The notes below the pieces were generated by a model. That model worked only from the letters and a program-made list of their open reading frames with translations, was not told where the DNA came from and made no database searches. This document shows positions 1 to 11,834 of a DNA stretch of 64,000 nucleotides, one piece after another. The DNA is from Nitrosomonas sp. (GTDB lineage Bacteria; Pseudomonadota; Gammaproteobacteria; Burkholderiales; Nitrosomonadaceae): the NCBI RefSeq assembly GCF_019752415.1, contig NZ_JAIEME010000010.1, forward strand, positions 1 through 64,000, written 5' to 3'. Position 1 is the stretch's first letter. Each line of letters begins with the position of its first letter. The translations under genes were made by a program, and so were the position numbers.

Positions 1-1
1 A

Positions 2-2587
2 GGCGCCGCCGCGATTCTGACATCTGCCGCCACTACGAATCGTGCAATGGGTGAGGAACTCATACAACAAAATGAAAATTTGGCGCATGATCGTGCTGCT
101 TTGGCCAGTATCGAAGGAGCCCGAGAACGCACTGCAGTAGCCTTGCGTGATAGCCGGACCCGGCTTGAGGTGGGGGGGGCAAGCGAACGCGTTGGTCGTT
201 GGTTGTGGAGTGAGCGGCGCCGGCTAGAATCTCTGGTTCGACTTGAAAACCGGCTGAAATTGATTCGTAATGACCTGGCTGATTTGCGATTGGAACGGGT
301 CGTGCTAAGCGAACAGCAACGAAGCTTGGTCGATATCGGCACTGTTGCCCAGACATTGACAGAGGCGCGTCCGGAGGCGAGCGACGATGGTCACGCCGAA
401 GAAAATGCAAATAACCAGCTATTCCCTTTGCTGCAAAAACGTGCCGAGTTATTAGTCTTGCTGGAGCCTCTACTGCAACGGCGAATCTCGGCACTGGAAA
501 AGAGCGAGCAAACTCTGCAGGAGCAAATCCAAGCTACCGAAGAATTGCAGCAGATGCTAGATCGTCACCTGCTATGGATTCCAAGCCATAGTGTGATCGA
601 TACAGACTGGTTGCAACGGCTCCCGGAAGGATTGCTCGACTTGATCAAGCCATCGCGTTTCATTACCACGATGGAGCTGAGTCTGCGCAACTTCCGCCAG
701 CAGTCCCTAATCTGGCTCGGCAGCCTGCTGTTAATGCTGGTCTTGCTGGAACTGCGGCGCCGCGCCCCAGCGCATATTGAGGCTTTAGCAATTGATACCT
801 ATCAGATACGCAAAGATAGCTACCAGACGACCATCACTGCATTGGGATGGACCTTGCTGGCTACTTTACCAGGGCCTGTCATGTTGATCTTGTCAGGGCA
901 ATTGCTACAAGGTATAGGTGATCCCGGACGATTCAGTCATTCCGTAGGCCAGGCTTGCATGTTGCTGGTAATGCCGGTACTGATAGTGCAATTGCTGCGC
1001 TGGACCAGTATGGAACGCGGCCTTGGTCACGCGCATTTTCGCTGGACTCGGCAGCGTCGTGTCGCATTGCGCTATGGTTTGCCGAGAATCGCTGTTGTCG
1101 TTTTACCGCTATATTTCATCTGTTCGCTGGCATTTATCCGTAAGCTTGACTTGGCTATTGATGTGCAGGCGCGCGTTGCTATTGTGCTGTGTTGCGTGGG
1201 ACTTGCTTGGTCCCTTTGGCGTCTGCTGGATGTTGGCCGTCTCTGGGTTGTTCGAGGCGTAATCGGTGAACCGTCGAGGCTGCGCAAGCTGCTGCGTCTG
1301 CTTCTGCCGCTATTATTGCTGGCTATTGCAACATTGGCGCTAGCCGGTTATATCTATTCTGCGGGTATGATGCTGCAGTCGTTACTGGCCAGCTTTGGTG
1401 TAATCGTTACGATTACCATCGCGCTGGGAATGCTCTCACGCTGGTTTTTGCTCGGAGAACGGCGGCTTATGCTGCAGCGGCTAGAGGAACGCCGCGCAAA
1501 GGCAGCTCAAGATAGCGTGGCAACCGGCGAGGTAACGGCAGAGCCGGAAGAAAATATCACGCTCGAACAGGTTAACGCGCAGACCAAACGGCTGCTTCGG
1601 GCGCTGCGTTTAAGTCTGCTCGCGTTGGGTCTGATTTGGGTCTGGTCTGCGGTGCTGCCGGCCATCGCGCGTTTGGACGAGATCGCGTTATGGCACTTCA
1701 GCGATAGCGGCCCAGATGGAACCACGATCCAGCAACCAGTCACTTTGATAGCTGTATTGCTGGGCATTTTTACACTGATTCTGACTACAGTTGGCGCCAG
1801 AAACCTGCCGGGATTGATTGAGATTAGTTTATTGTCACATATCCGCATTGATGCAGCTTCACGGTATGCCATCACCAGCGTGTTACGCTACACTATCGTC
1901 ATTGGGGGCACCCTGGTGGGATTGAGTTTTTTGGGCATGCGCTGGTCGCAGTTGCAGTGGATGGCGGCAGCTTTAACGGTCGGACTCGGATTTGGCCTGC
2001 AGGAAATCTTTGCTAACTTTGTGTCCGGTATCATTTTGTTGTTTGAGCGGCCATTTCGGGTTGGTGATGTGATCACGGTCGGCGATCTTTCCGGGCGGGT
2101 TACCCGTATCCGTACTCGCGCGACCACCGTTCTTGATTTCGATAACAAAGAAATTGTGATTCCCAATAAAACCTTCATTACTGGTCAGCTCATTAACTGG
2201 ACATTGACTGATACGATCACTCGAGTTGTTATCCGGGTAGGGGTTGTCTACAGCGCTGATCCGAATAAAGTACGTACGCTGCTATTGCAGGCTGCCAGGG
2301 AAGATGAACGAGTGCTGGCGGAACCAGAACCTTCATGCTGGTTATTGACTTTCGGTGCAAGCTCTCTCGATTTTGAGCTTCGTGTATTTGTTAACACCGT
2401 AATTCATCGGCTGGAAGTCCAGAATGCGCTGAATACAAGAATCATGGCATTATTTGCCGAGCATGGCGTTGAAATTGCCTTTCCACAACTCGATTTGCAT
2501 GTGCGTGACTTGCCATCTGAATTGACACGTAGCCAGACTCCTAATGCAATAAAGCAGGAAGAAGCGAAGACAGATCAATCGGGCTAA
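2..2587 (+). CDS. MscS/MscK (KefA)-family mechanosensitive channel, 5' end beyond the window edge
   Basis: ORF 47..2587 stays open in frame back to base 2. Multiple TM segments; C-terminal MscS signature (GLGFGLQEIFANFVSGIILLFERPFRVGDVITVGDLSGRVTRIRTRATTV). Confidence 0.9.
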   Translation, partial: GAAAILTSAATTNRAMGEELIQQNENLAHDRAALASIEGARERTAVALRDSRTRLEVGGASERVGRWLWSERRRLESLVRLENRLKLIRNDLADLRLERVVLSEQQRSLVDIGTVAQTLTEARPEASDDGHAEENANNQLFPLLQKRAELLVLLEPLLQRRISALEKSEQTLQEQIQATEELQQMLDRHLLWIPSHSVIDTDWLQRLPEGLLDLIKPSRFITTMELSLRNFRQQSLIWLGSLLLMLVLLELRRRAPAHIEALAIDTYQIRKDSYQTTITALGWTLLATLPGPVMLILSGQLLQGIGDPGRFSHSVGQACMLLVMPVLIVQLLRWTSMERGLGHAHFRWTRQRRVALRYGLPRIAVVVLPLYFICSLAFIRKLDLAIDVQARVAIVLCCVGLAWSLWRLLDVGRLWVVRGVIGEPSRLRKLLRLLLPLLLLAIATLALAGYIYSAGMMLQSLLASFGVIVTITIALGMLSRWFLLGERRLMLQRLEERRAKAAQDSVATGEVTAEPEENITLEQVNAQTKRLLRALRLSLLALGLIWVWSAVLPAIARLDEIALWHFSDSGPDGTTIQQPVTLIAVLLGIFTLILTTVGARNLPGLIEISLLSHIRIDAASRYAITSVLRYTIVIGGTLVGLSFLGMRWSQLQWMAAALTVGLGFGLQEIFANFVSGIILLFERPFRVGDVITVGDLSGRVTRIRTRATTVLDFDNKEIVIPNKTFITGQLINWTLTDTITRVVIRVGVVYSADPNKVRTLLLQAAREDERVLAEPEPSCWLLTFGASSLDFELRVFVNTVIHRLEVQNALNTRIMALFAEHGVEIAFPQLDLHVRDLPSELTRSQTPNAIKQEEAKTDQSG

Positions 2588-2804
2588 CAAGGCTGTTGAA
2601 AAACTATCGGAGTTGTTGTTGTGATGCTAAAAATGCTTATTTATCACGCATAAACGGCAGTTTTCACCTGTTTTTGCCTTGCATCGGCTGTCTCGAATCC
2701 ATTTTTAACGGCTTGCTAACCGCAAGGCATGTGTAAAATTATGAAGTGGAATAGTGGCCGTGCTCGTTTGGAATTATCCTGCCTTTATTTCGAGGAATTG
2801 CCGA

Positions 2805-4121
2805 TTACTTGGTCAGCATCGCGTTAATTTGTGTCAGCGTATCCTCGTCCAGTTCACCCGCTTCCGCGCTCAGACGTAATCTGGACATTAAATAGCTGTG
2901 ATAAGCTTTGGCTAAGTCGCGTTTGGCAGAGTAAAGTTGTTGCTGAACATTTAGCACATCCACTTCGGTTCTAACGCCGACTTGTTGTCCAAGAATAGTT
3001 GAATCTAACTGACTTTGACTGGATTTCAAAGCTTGCTTGAGTGCTTTTACCTGCGCAATACCATTCGTGACATTCAGATATTGCTGGCGTATTTGTAGCG
3101 TGATGTTACGCCGGGCGTTCTCCAAATCGTGTAATGCTCTATTCTGCAGCGCCAATGCTTCGCGCACTTGGGACTGCACAGAAAACCCCTGGAATATGGG
3201 AAAATTAAGTTGCAGCCCGATTGATTTTGATGTGAGATCAATTCCACGGCCAGTAATCGCACCACCAACACCGGTCTGATCACTGTATTGAGCGACCAAA
3301 TCCACTGTCGGGTAATGTTGCGCCCAGACTTTTTTTACATCCTGTTGCGCTATTTCATACGCAGCTTGCTGGATTTTCAGAGCAAAGTTCTTTTCTTCAG
3401 CAACACGCACCCATTCGTCCATGCTGCTATAACGCAAATTAGTCAAATCTGCGGCAATTTCTTTAGCGCCCACGAGATTTTCAGGGAAGCGGTCAATAAT
3501 GCCTTGTAACGTGCGTTTCTTGATTTCAAGTGCATTACGCGCAGCGATTTCTTGCGAAATAACCAGATCATGACGTGCTTGTGCTTCATTGGTATCCACA
3601 ATGGTGGATACGCCTACCTCGAAATTGCGCTTGGCTTGTTCCAGCTGTATCAGAATGGCTTTTTTCTGCGCTTCGGCGACTTCGACATCGATCTGAGCAT
3701 CCAAAACATCAAAATAAGCTTGCGCAACCCGCAATATCAAATCCTGTGCGGCAACGACAAATTGTGCATCGGCTTTGCTGACTTCTATTTTCGACTGCTG
3801 ATAGATGACAATATTCTGCATCCGGAAGAGCGGTTGCGTCGCGGAAAGGACAAGACCTCTGTTTTGAATAATATTTGTGCCGGCGAAACTGGTTTCTACT
3901 TCTTGCACCTGGCGCGTTGCCGAGAACGTGATATTCGGTAAAAACCCGGCTCTACCTTGCGGTAATTTTTCTTCTGCAGCTTGATAAGCAGCACGTGCCG
4001 ATCGATACTGTGGATCTTGGGTTAACGCCTCCTGATAGATACCCATCAAATCGGCTGCTTGCAGAGAGCAATGCCATAGAATGCCGATAAAGACCGCAAA
4101 AACAAATTGCAAGAATTTCAT
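2805..4121 (-). CDS. tolC: TolC-family outer membrane channel protein
   Basis: 438 aa, signal peptide, TolC-type repeats (ALTQDPQYRSARAAYQAAEEKLPQGRAGFLPNI; GVRTEVDVLNVQQQLYSAKRDLAKAYHSYL). Confidence 0.88.
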   Translation of the reverse strand: MKFLQFVFAVFIGILWHCSLQAADLMGIYQEALTQDPQYRSARAAYQAAEEKLPQGRAGFLPNITFSATRQVQEVETSFAGTNIIQNRGLVLSATQPLFRMQNIVIYQQSKIEVSKADAQFVVAAQDLILRVAQAYFDVLDAQIDVEVAEAQKKAILIQLEQAKRNFEVGVSTIVDTNEAQARHDLVISQEIAARNALEIKKRTLQGIIDRFPENLVGAKEIAADLTNLRYSSMDEWVRVAEEKNFALKIQQAAYEIAQQDVKKVWAQHYPTVDLVAQYSDQTGVGGAITGRGIDLTSKSIGLQLNFPIFQGFSVQSQVREALALQNRALHDLENARRNITLQIRQQYLNVTNGIAQVKALKQALKSSQSQLDSTILGQQVGVRTEVDVLNVQQQLYSAKRDLAKAYHSYLMSRLRLSAEAGELDEDTLTQINAMLTK

Positions 4122-4209
4122 GGATTTTTCCGATAGGAATTCGGAGCTGATGAAGCTTCAGTTATAAGTCGAACACAGGGTCGGATAACACATGTAATTT
4201 CTTTAATAC

Positions 4210-4863
4210 TCAAAAGGTAAACCTTGTCGGTTGCAGCGCATTGATGAGCGGTGGTGTGCTGGTTTCAAACAGCTTGGTTGTGGTGAATTCGCCGGGTACT
4301 ATACAAGTGATCAGTAAAGCTTCCATGACCGGATCTTCTCCGACAATCGCAAATAATCGTCCTCCCGGATTTAAGCTTTTCTGGAATGCATCGGGTAAAC
4401 CGGGCGTCGATGCCGTTAAAACAATCACATCATAAGGTTCATTTTTGGACCAACCACGTGCAGCATCACCCAGTTCGATGGTTACATTTGTGATTTCGTG
4501 CGCTTTAAGATTATTTTCTGCGAACGTTTTGAGTTCAGGAATGATTTCCACACTGTAAACATGCGCACCTTGATCGGCCAGCAGCGCCGTCAAGTATCCG
4601 CTGCCACTGCCAACTTCAAGAATTTTGTCTGTGTTTTTGACGTGAAGTTCCTGCACTACGCGTGCTTCCATTTTGGGGGTAAGCATTACTTGGCCATAAC
4701 CCAGCGGAATTTCCATATCGACAAAAGCCATTGCGCGATTCTCGGCTGGAACAAATTCTTCACGTTTTATTTTATATAGTAAATCCAGTACGTTATCATC
4801 CAATACATTCCATGTGCGGATTTGCTGCGCAACCATATTAAATCGAGTTTGTTCAAGATTCAT
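4210..4863 (-). CDS. Protein-L-isoaspartate O-methyltransferase family protein
   Basis: 217 aa with PCMT/SAM motif (ILEVGSGSGYLTALLADQGAHVYSVEIIPEL; RTWNVLDDNVL). Next to tolC. Confidence 0.85.
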   Translation of the reverse strand: MNLEQTRFNMVAQQIRTWNVLDDNVLDLLYKIKREEFVPAENRAMAFVDMEIPLGYGQVMLTPKMEARVVQELHVKNTDKILEVGSGSGYLTALLADQGAHVYSVEIIPELKTFAENNLKAHEITNVTIELGDAARGWSKNEPYDVIVLTASTPGLPDAFQKSLNPGGRLFAIVGEDPVMEALLITCIVPGEFTTTKLFETSTPPLINALQPTRFTF

Positions 4864-4929
4864 TTCTAATCCGTATTCTCAAATTGATGTAAGACTTGCA
4901 ATTATTTCACATTTCCATTAGCTTCACAG

Positions 4930-6965
<2,036 letters not shown>

Positions 6966-7024
6966 AGTTGATTGCACGTTCTTATTGTCAAATTCAATCT
7001 TATAAAAGCATAGAACACCACGAT

Positions 7025-7849
7025 ATGGATTTAAATTTACTGTTAAAAGCGTTGACCCTGGGCATTGTTGAAGGATTGACTGAATTTCTGCCGGTTTCTT
7101 CCACCGGTCATTTGATCCTGGTCGGTGATTTGCTTGATTTCAATGATGAGCGCGCCATGGTATTTACCATCGCGATTCAGTTGGGTGCGATTTTGGCAGT
7201 TTGCTGGGAATATCGCAGTAAGATCATCGAAGTGATCCAAGGAATCGGCTCCAATCCGGCAGCCAATCGTTTTGTGATCAACCTGCTGATTGCATTTTTA
7301 CCAGCCGCGATCATGGGCTTACTGTTTATTAAAACCATCAAATTCTATTTGTTTCATCCCGTACCGGTTGCACTGGCGTTGATCATCGGCGGTTTCCTAA
7401 TTTTGTGGGCAGAGCGCAGAACACATGTGATTGAAGTGGAACAAGTCGATGATATGGACTGGAAACACGCATTGAAAGTCGGGTTGGCACAATGCCTTGC
7501 GCTAATTCCTGGCACTTCACGCTCGGGTGCTACGATTATCGGGGGGTTGTTTTTTGGCTTATCGCGCAAAGCCGCCACAGAATTTTCATTTTTCCTGGCA
7601 ATTCCCATCATGTTTGCAGCCACTTTTTATGATGTCTACAAGCATCGTGAGTTTTTAGAATGGGATGATTTGGGCATGTTTGCGGTGGGTTTTGTGGCTG
7701 CTTTCATCAGTGCGCTGTTGGCGGTGCGCGGGCTGATCCGCTTTATCAGTAATCATGATTTTACGGTATTTGCCTGGTATCGCATCGTATTTGGTATGGT
7801 CATATTGGTGACAGCATACACGGGTGCCATTGGCTGGTCGGAAATGTGA
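7025..7849 (+). CDS. uppP: Undecaprenyl-diphosphatase (UppP/BacA)
   Basis: Motifs [20 protein letters not shown] and [33 protein letters not shown]. Start chosen at [10 protein letters not shown]. Confidence 0.95.
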   Translation: MDLNLLLKALTLGIVEGLTEFLPVSSTGHLILVGDLLDFNDERAMVFTIAIQLGAILAVCWEYRSKIIEVIQGIGSNPAANRFVINLLIAFLPAAIMGLLFIKTIKFYLFHPVPVALALIIGGFLILWAERRTHVIEVEQVDDMDWKHALKVGLAQCLALIPGTSRSGATIIGGLFFGLSRKAATEFSFFLAIPIMFAATFYDVYKHREFLEWDDLGMFAVGFVAAFISALLAVRGLIRFISNHDFTVFAWYRIVFGMVILVTAYTGAIGWSEM

Positions 7850-8006
7850 ATAGGATAAAAGGCGAATTTAGTCTATATTTGAAGGAGTCTAAGCAAACAG
7901 CAATATAGATCAAAAAACAGAAGCTGTTTGGTTTGATAGATGCTCGGAACTAAATTAAAGCTCCGCTCTCACAAGGTGATATAACAAATCTAAAAGGAGT
8001 TTACGA

Positions 8007-8411
8007 ATGAAAATAAAATGGCCTGGATTTATTTTTAAGCGATTCTTAGCGTTATCCGTAATAGTAGCGGCAATGACGCTTATGCAGGCAAGCCAAGTAT
8101 TGGCACACGCCTCCTTAGTTAAAGCTGAGCCCGCTCGTCGTGCTGTGCTTTCCACACCACCCGCACGGATTCATCTCTGGTTCAATGAAGAAATTGAACC
8201 CGCCTATGCGGCGCTTTCGGTACTCAATGAGGATAAAAAATCTATTACGGATAACAAAGTAGAAGTGGATTCAAAAGACCCGAAGTCTGTTGTTCTGGAA
8301 TTACCGGATATGCAACCAGGGCGCTACACCGTGAAATTCCGAGTGCTTTCTGTCGATGGTCACGTGGTTGATTCAGAATACAATTTCACAGTTGCAAGCG
8401 AAAAAAAGTAA
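8007..8411 (+). CDS. copC: CopC-domain periplasmic copper protein
   Basis: 134 aa, signal peptide, then HASLVKAEPARRAVLSTPPARIHLWFNEEIEPAYAALSVL (CopC fold start) ... GRYTVKFRVLSVDGHVVDSEYNFTV. Confidence 0.88.
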   Translation: MKIKWPGFIFKRFLALSVIVAAMTLMQASQVLAHASLVKAEPARRAVLSTPPARIHLWFNEEIEPAYAALSVLNEDKKSITDNKVEVDSKDPKSVVLELPDMQPGRYTVKFRVLSVDGHVVDSEYNFTVASEKK

Positions 8412-8417
8412 AAAAAG

Positions 8418-10439
8418 ATGATAGAGATCGTTGCTACATTTGCCCGTTGGTCACAGCTGATTGCTAATCTGATATTGTTCGGTAGCTGTATTTTTCTTGC
8501 TATCGCTGGGCAACAAAAAGCTGTATTTGAAAGCGCTTGGGTAGTCCGGCTGGAAAAAATATTTCCATGGTTGGGTGGCGTCATTTTACTGGGATTGCTC
8601 GTTATTCTGGCGACAACAACAGGCGAAGCAACCGGTATTGCTGCTAATACGTGGCGGCCTGAAGCTTGGCTGGAAGTCGTGCAACAGACTCGCGTAGGAA
8701 AAATTTGGGCGGCTCGTGCGGTATTTGCGGTAGTTTTGTTAGGAGTCGCGCTATATATTCAGCATGTTTACAGGGTGAGGTGGCATTACATCCTATGCGC
8801 GGTTGTTGCGTCTTTACCTTTGATGATCGGATCACTCGTAAGCCATTCTGCCGCAGATGAAATGTCTGTCGTTTCAATACTGCCGTATGCGCTGCATGTT
8901 CTTTTCGCGGGTATCTGGTTTGGCGCTTTGCCTGCTGTCTTATTAATAATATTTAGTAAGAACTATTCAGACCAATCGTTGGATTTGCTGAGTATTAATA
9001 GCTTGAAAAAGTTTTCTTCTTTGGCTTTGCCAGCTATGGTCATGATTATGGCCACAGGCATTATCGTTGCTGACCGCATGATCGAGGAAGACTACCATGC
9101 AATGGTTGCTAGTTCGTATGGTTGGTTATTAAACATAAAACTCACATTATTGGCGATGATTTTAATCATCGCCTTTCAAGCTCGTTCCAGATGGTTGCCT
9201 TTGTTGATTCGAGCTAATACTGGCGAAGAAACTCAAAGCGGTGGCCAACAAATGAAGCGGTGGGTAAGCGTTGAATTTGTTCTTGCTATGATCTTGGTAT
9301 TATTGGCGACTATCGTATCTAATACCAAACCAGCAAAGCATGCTATGGTTGAGAATTGGCCCTATCCTTTTAGATTTTCAATCGATGCTACCTGGGAAGA
9401 ACCCTATGTTCAGATTTTTTTCTGGATTGGTGTGACACTTTTCATATTGGCAGCTGGCTCAATCGGGTTAGGTATTAAAAGCAAATGGGATATAAAAAAA
9501 CGCCTTGGTGTCCCATTTGTCTTAACAATGGCCGCCTTTGCAATAGCATTACCTAAACTGGCAGTGGTTGCTTATCCTGAAACTTACCAGAGTACGCCCG
9601 TTCCTTTTGACGCGATCTCTATCTCTAATGGATCGAAATTATTTTCACAGAATTGTACGACTTGCCATGGTCCGCAAGGTAAAGGCAATGGAATTATTGC
9701 AAAAACTTTTAATCCACCGCCCACTGATTTATTGACTGAAGCACACACGGCAAAACATACTGCTGGAGATTTCTTCCATTGGCTAACACATGGAATAGCT
9801 GCGACGGGTATGCCAAGTTTTTCCAGTAATTTGTCAGAAGAGGATCGCTGGGATGTTGTCAATTACATTCATGCCATGTCGCGCGGTTATAAAGCGCGCC
9901 TTCAGAGTCCTGAGATTGTTCCTGAGAGACCCTCTATTGGCCCGCCTATTTTTTCGTATTTTGCAAATGATGGATCCAGTGGGGTTCTAAAGGATTTTCG
10001 GCTTAAGAAAAATGTAATGATCGTATTATTCACTTGGCCGCAATCACAGGAACGACTGCAAGAATTGAAAGCATCGTATGATAAGCTCCAGGAGCTTAAT
10101 ACAATCATTTTAGCGATCCCGATGAGTAATCTGGACAAACAAGAAATCATAGATATGGCAGCGGATATTCCTTATCCGGTTGTAACAGAAGGTTCATTAG
10201 AGATAAAAAATAGCTATACTTTATTTCGAAGAACGCTTACTAATCCGGATATATTAAATGAGGGCGTGATCCCGGAGCACCTTGAGTTTTTGATAGATCG
10301 CTTTGGCTATTTGCGTGCGAGGTGGATACCTGCTATCGACGAAAGTGGCTGGGCAGATATCAGTGTTCTGACACAACAGCTTGCTCAGCTGAATAGTGAA
10401 AAGGAAATTCTTCCGCCACCCAGTGACCATGTTCATTAA
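8418..10439 (+). CDS. CopD-domain membrane protein fused to a class I cytochrome c domain and a thioredoxin/SCO-like C-terminal domain
   Basis: 673 aa: N-terminal multi-TM CopD-like region, then CTTCHG haem motif (DNA 9654-9668) in a cytochrome c context (GSKLFSQNCTTCHGPQGKGNG...GMPSFSSNLSEEDRWDVVNYIHAMSRG), then a SCO/AhpC-like tail (KNVMIVLFTWPQSQERLQELKASYDKLQ...FLIDRFGYLRARWIP). Confidence 0.83.
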   Translation: MIEIVATFARWSQLIANLILFGSCIFLAIAGQQKAVFESAWVVRLEKIFPWLGGVILLGLLVILATTTGEATGIAANTWRPEAWLEVVQQTRVGKIWAARAVFAVVLLGVALYIQHVYRVRWHYILCAVVASLPLMIGSLVSHSAADEMSVVSILPYALHVLFAGIWFGALPAVLLIIFSKNYSDQSLDLLSINSLKKFSSLALPAMVMIMATGIIVADRMIEEDYHAMVASSYGWLLNIKLTLLAMILIIAFQARSRWLPLLIRANTGEETQSGGQQMKRWVSVEFVLAMILVLLATIVSNTKPAKHAMVENWPYPFRFSIDATWEEPYVQIFFWIGVTLFILAAGSIGLGIKSKWDIKKRLGVPFVLTMAAFAIALPKLAVVAYPETYQSTPVPFDAISISNGSKLFSQNCTTCHGPQGKGNGIIAKTFNPPPTDLLTEAHTAKHTAGDFFHWLTHGIAATGMPSFSSNLSEEDRWDVVNYIHAMSRGYKARLQSPEIVPERPSIGPPIFSYFANDGSSGVLKDFRLKKNVMIVLFTWPQSQERLQELKASYDKLQELNTIILAIPMSNLDKQEIIDMAADIPYPVVTEGSLEIKNSYTLFRRTLTNPDILNEGVIPEHLEFLIDRFGYLRARWIPAIDESGWADISVLTQQLAQLNSEKEILPPPSDHVH

Positions 10440-10497
10440 TGCGGCGAAATTCTTTTCGCTTTGACCATTTTATTTTAATTAATACTCTGCGAGTAAA

Positions 10498-10953
10498 TTG
10501 ATGATAAGACAATTCATTCCATTAGCTTTGTTAAGCGCGATAGTGATGTTGTCACAGTTTGCTTGGTCCCATACTGATGAGTATTTGGCTACAGTTGAAG
10601 CGCCTCATGGCGGCCAACTTCGTGCAGCAGGTCCCTTTCATTTAGAGTTAGTTGCCAAGGATGGTGAGTTGACAGTGTATGTAACCGATCATGGGGATAT
10701 ACCAATTCCAGTGCAGGGTGGGCACGGTAAAGCAAATATTCAAGTAGGCAAGGCTAGTGAGCGAAAAGCCGTAATCCTTGTGCCAGAAAATGGAAATATA
10801 ATGAGAGCAAGCGGTCAGTTTAAAATTACTCCAGACACTTCAATTGCGGTTTTTATAGCAATTCCCGAATATGAAACGCAAGGAGCACGTTTTACCCCAC
10901 TCGCGCCTAAAGGAGATGGTGGTCGTAGACATAACCACGACCACGATCATTAA
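10498..10953 (+). CDS. Periplasmic hypothetical protein with His-rich C-terminus, copper-cluster associated
   Basis: 151 aa, signal peptide (MMIRQFIPLALLSAIVMLSQFAWS), C-terminal RRHNHDHDH. Follows the copC/copD genes on the same strand. Confidence 0.75.
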   Translation: MMIRQFIPLALLSAIVMLSQFAWSHTDEYLATVEAPHGGQLRAAGPFHLELVAKDGELTVYVTDHGDIPIPVQGGHGKANIQVGKASERKAVILVPENGNIMRASGQFKITPDTSIAVFIAIPEYETQGARFTPLAPKGDGGRRHNHDHDH

Positions 10954-11165
10954 TTAGAGTTCTGTCAGAAAATTAGCAAAACATAGTGGCGATAGCCCAT
11001 TTTTCCTTGAGACTTTGAAATAGTTTTAAACAGCAACCAATCAGCAATTGGCAATATTTATGGCGCATCTACAAAGGCAATTAAAAACTTCAAAAACACA
11101 CTAAAATTCATAATCAGAATTTGATAAAAAAGTTTGTTTATATTTTATATATACCAGGAGTTTAT

Positions 11166-11795
11166 ATGCACGGTCCCGGCACTCCCAACATTAGTCTTGA
11201 TCCCCAAACAATTCTGCGCCAAGAGGCGGAAGCCTTGATTAAAAAGGGTTCTGCTAAACCCACACTGGGGTGGGTGCCCGGTATCAATGCACTGTCAATG
11301 TTGTATGACCTGGCCAGGGCTCCTGAAACCGCTGGCGATGCGCTCAAATTTCTTCACGAGCTCCAAGTCCACCAAGTGGAACTGGATCTTCAGCATGAAC
11401 AGATGGAACAGGACCGGAGCGAGCTTGCGGAAGAGCTGACGCATTTTGTCGCTCTGTATGATTTCGCACCGGTCGCATACTTCACTGTTGATTCCAGCGA
11501 CAGAATCATCCAAGGCAATCGCGCCGGTGCCAGCCTATTGGGTGTCGCTTGCGGCGAATTGAGCGGGAAACGATTCGACAGCTTCTTCACACCTGCCAGC
11601 GGATTGGCGCTGCTTGCATTGTTGAAGCGGCTACGCTCCGGCAGCATCAGAGAAACCTGCGCGGTGAAAATTGACAGTGGTGAAGGTGTTTCACGCGACT
11701 TGCAGGTCGTGGCCAGCGTCTCGCCAAGCAACGGATATTTGCTGCTGGTACTTATGGATACAAGCGATCACCAGGAGCTTGACTCGCGTATTTGA
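11166..11795 (+). CDS. PAS-domain protein
   Basis: PAS-like region (FAPVAYFTVDSSDRIIQGNRAGASLLGVACGELSGKRFDSFF) after a coiled coil. Start at MHGPGTPN preceded by CAGGAG. Confidence 0.75.
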   Translation: MHGPGTPNISLDPQTILRQEAEALIKKGSAKPTLGWVPGINALSMLYDLARAPETAGDALKFLHELQVHQVELDLQHEQMEQDRSELAEELTHFVALYDFAPVAYFTVDSSDRIIQGNRAGASLLGVACGELSGKRFDSFFTPASGLALLALLKRLRSGSIRETCAVKIDSGEGVSRDLQVVASVSPSNGYLLLVLMDTSDHQELDSRI

Positions 11796-11834
11796 GTCTT
11801 GCTCATACGATTGGCCCCAACCAATAAGGTATGA

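Noticed and set aside
60-494. 144-aa minus-strand ORF opposite the MscS-type gene
   Set aside because: Antisense to a coherent coding frame that is open from base 2; no family resemblance.
1023-1262. Small plus-strand ORFs inside the channel gene (also 955..1143)
   Set aside because: Out-of-frame ORFs within the longer MscS-family coding sequence.
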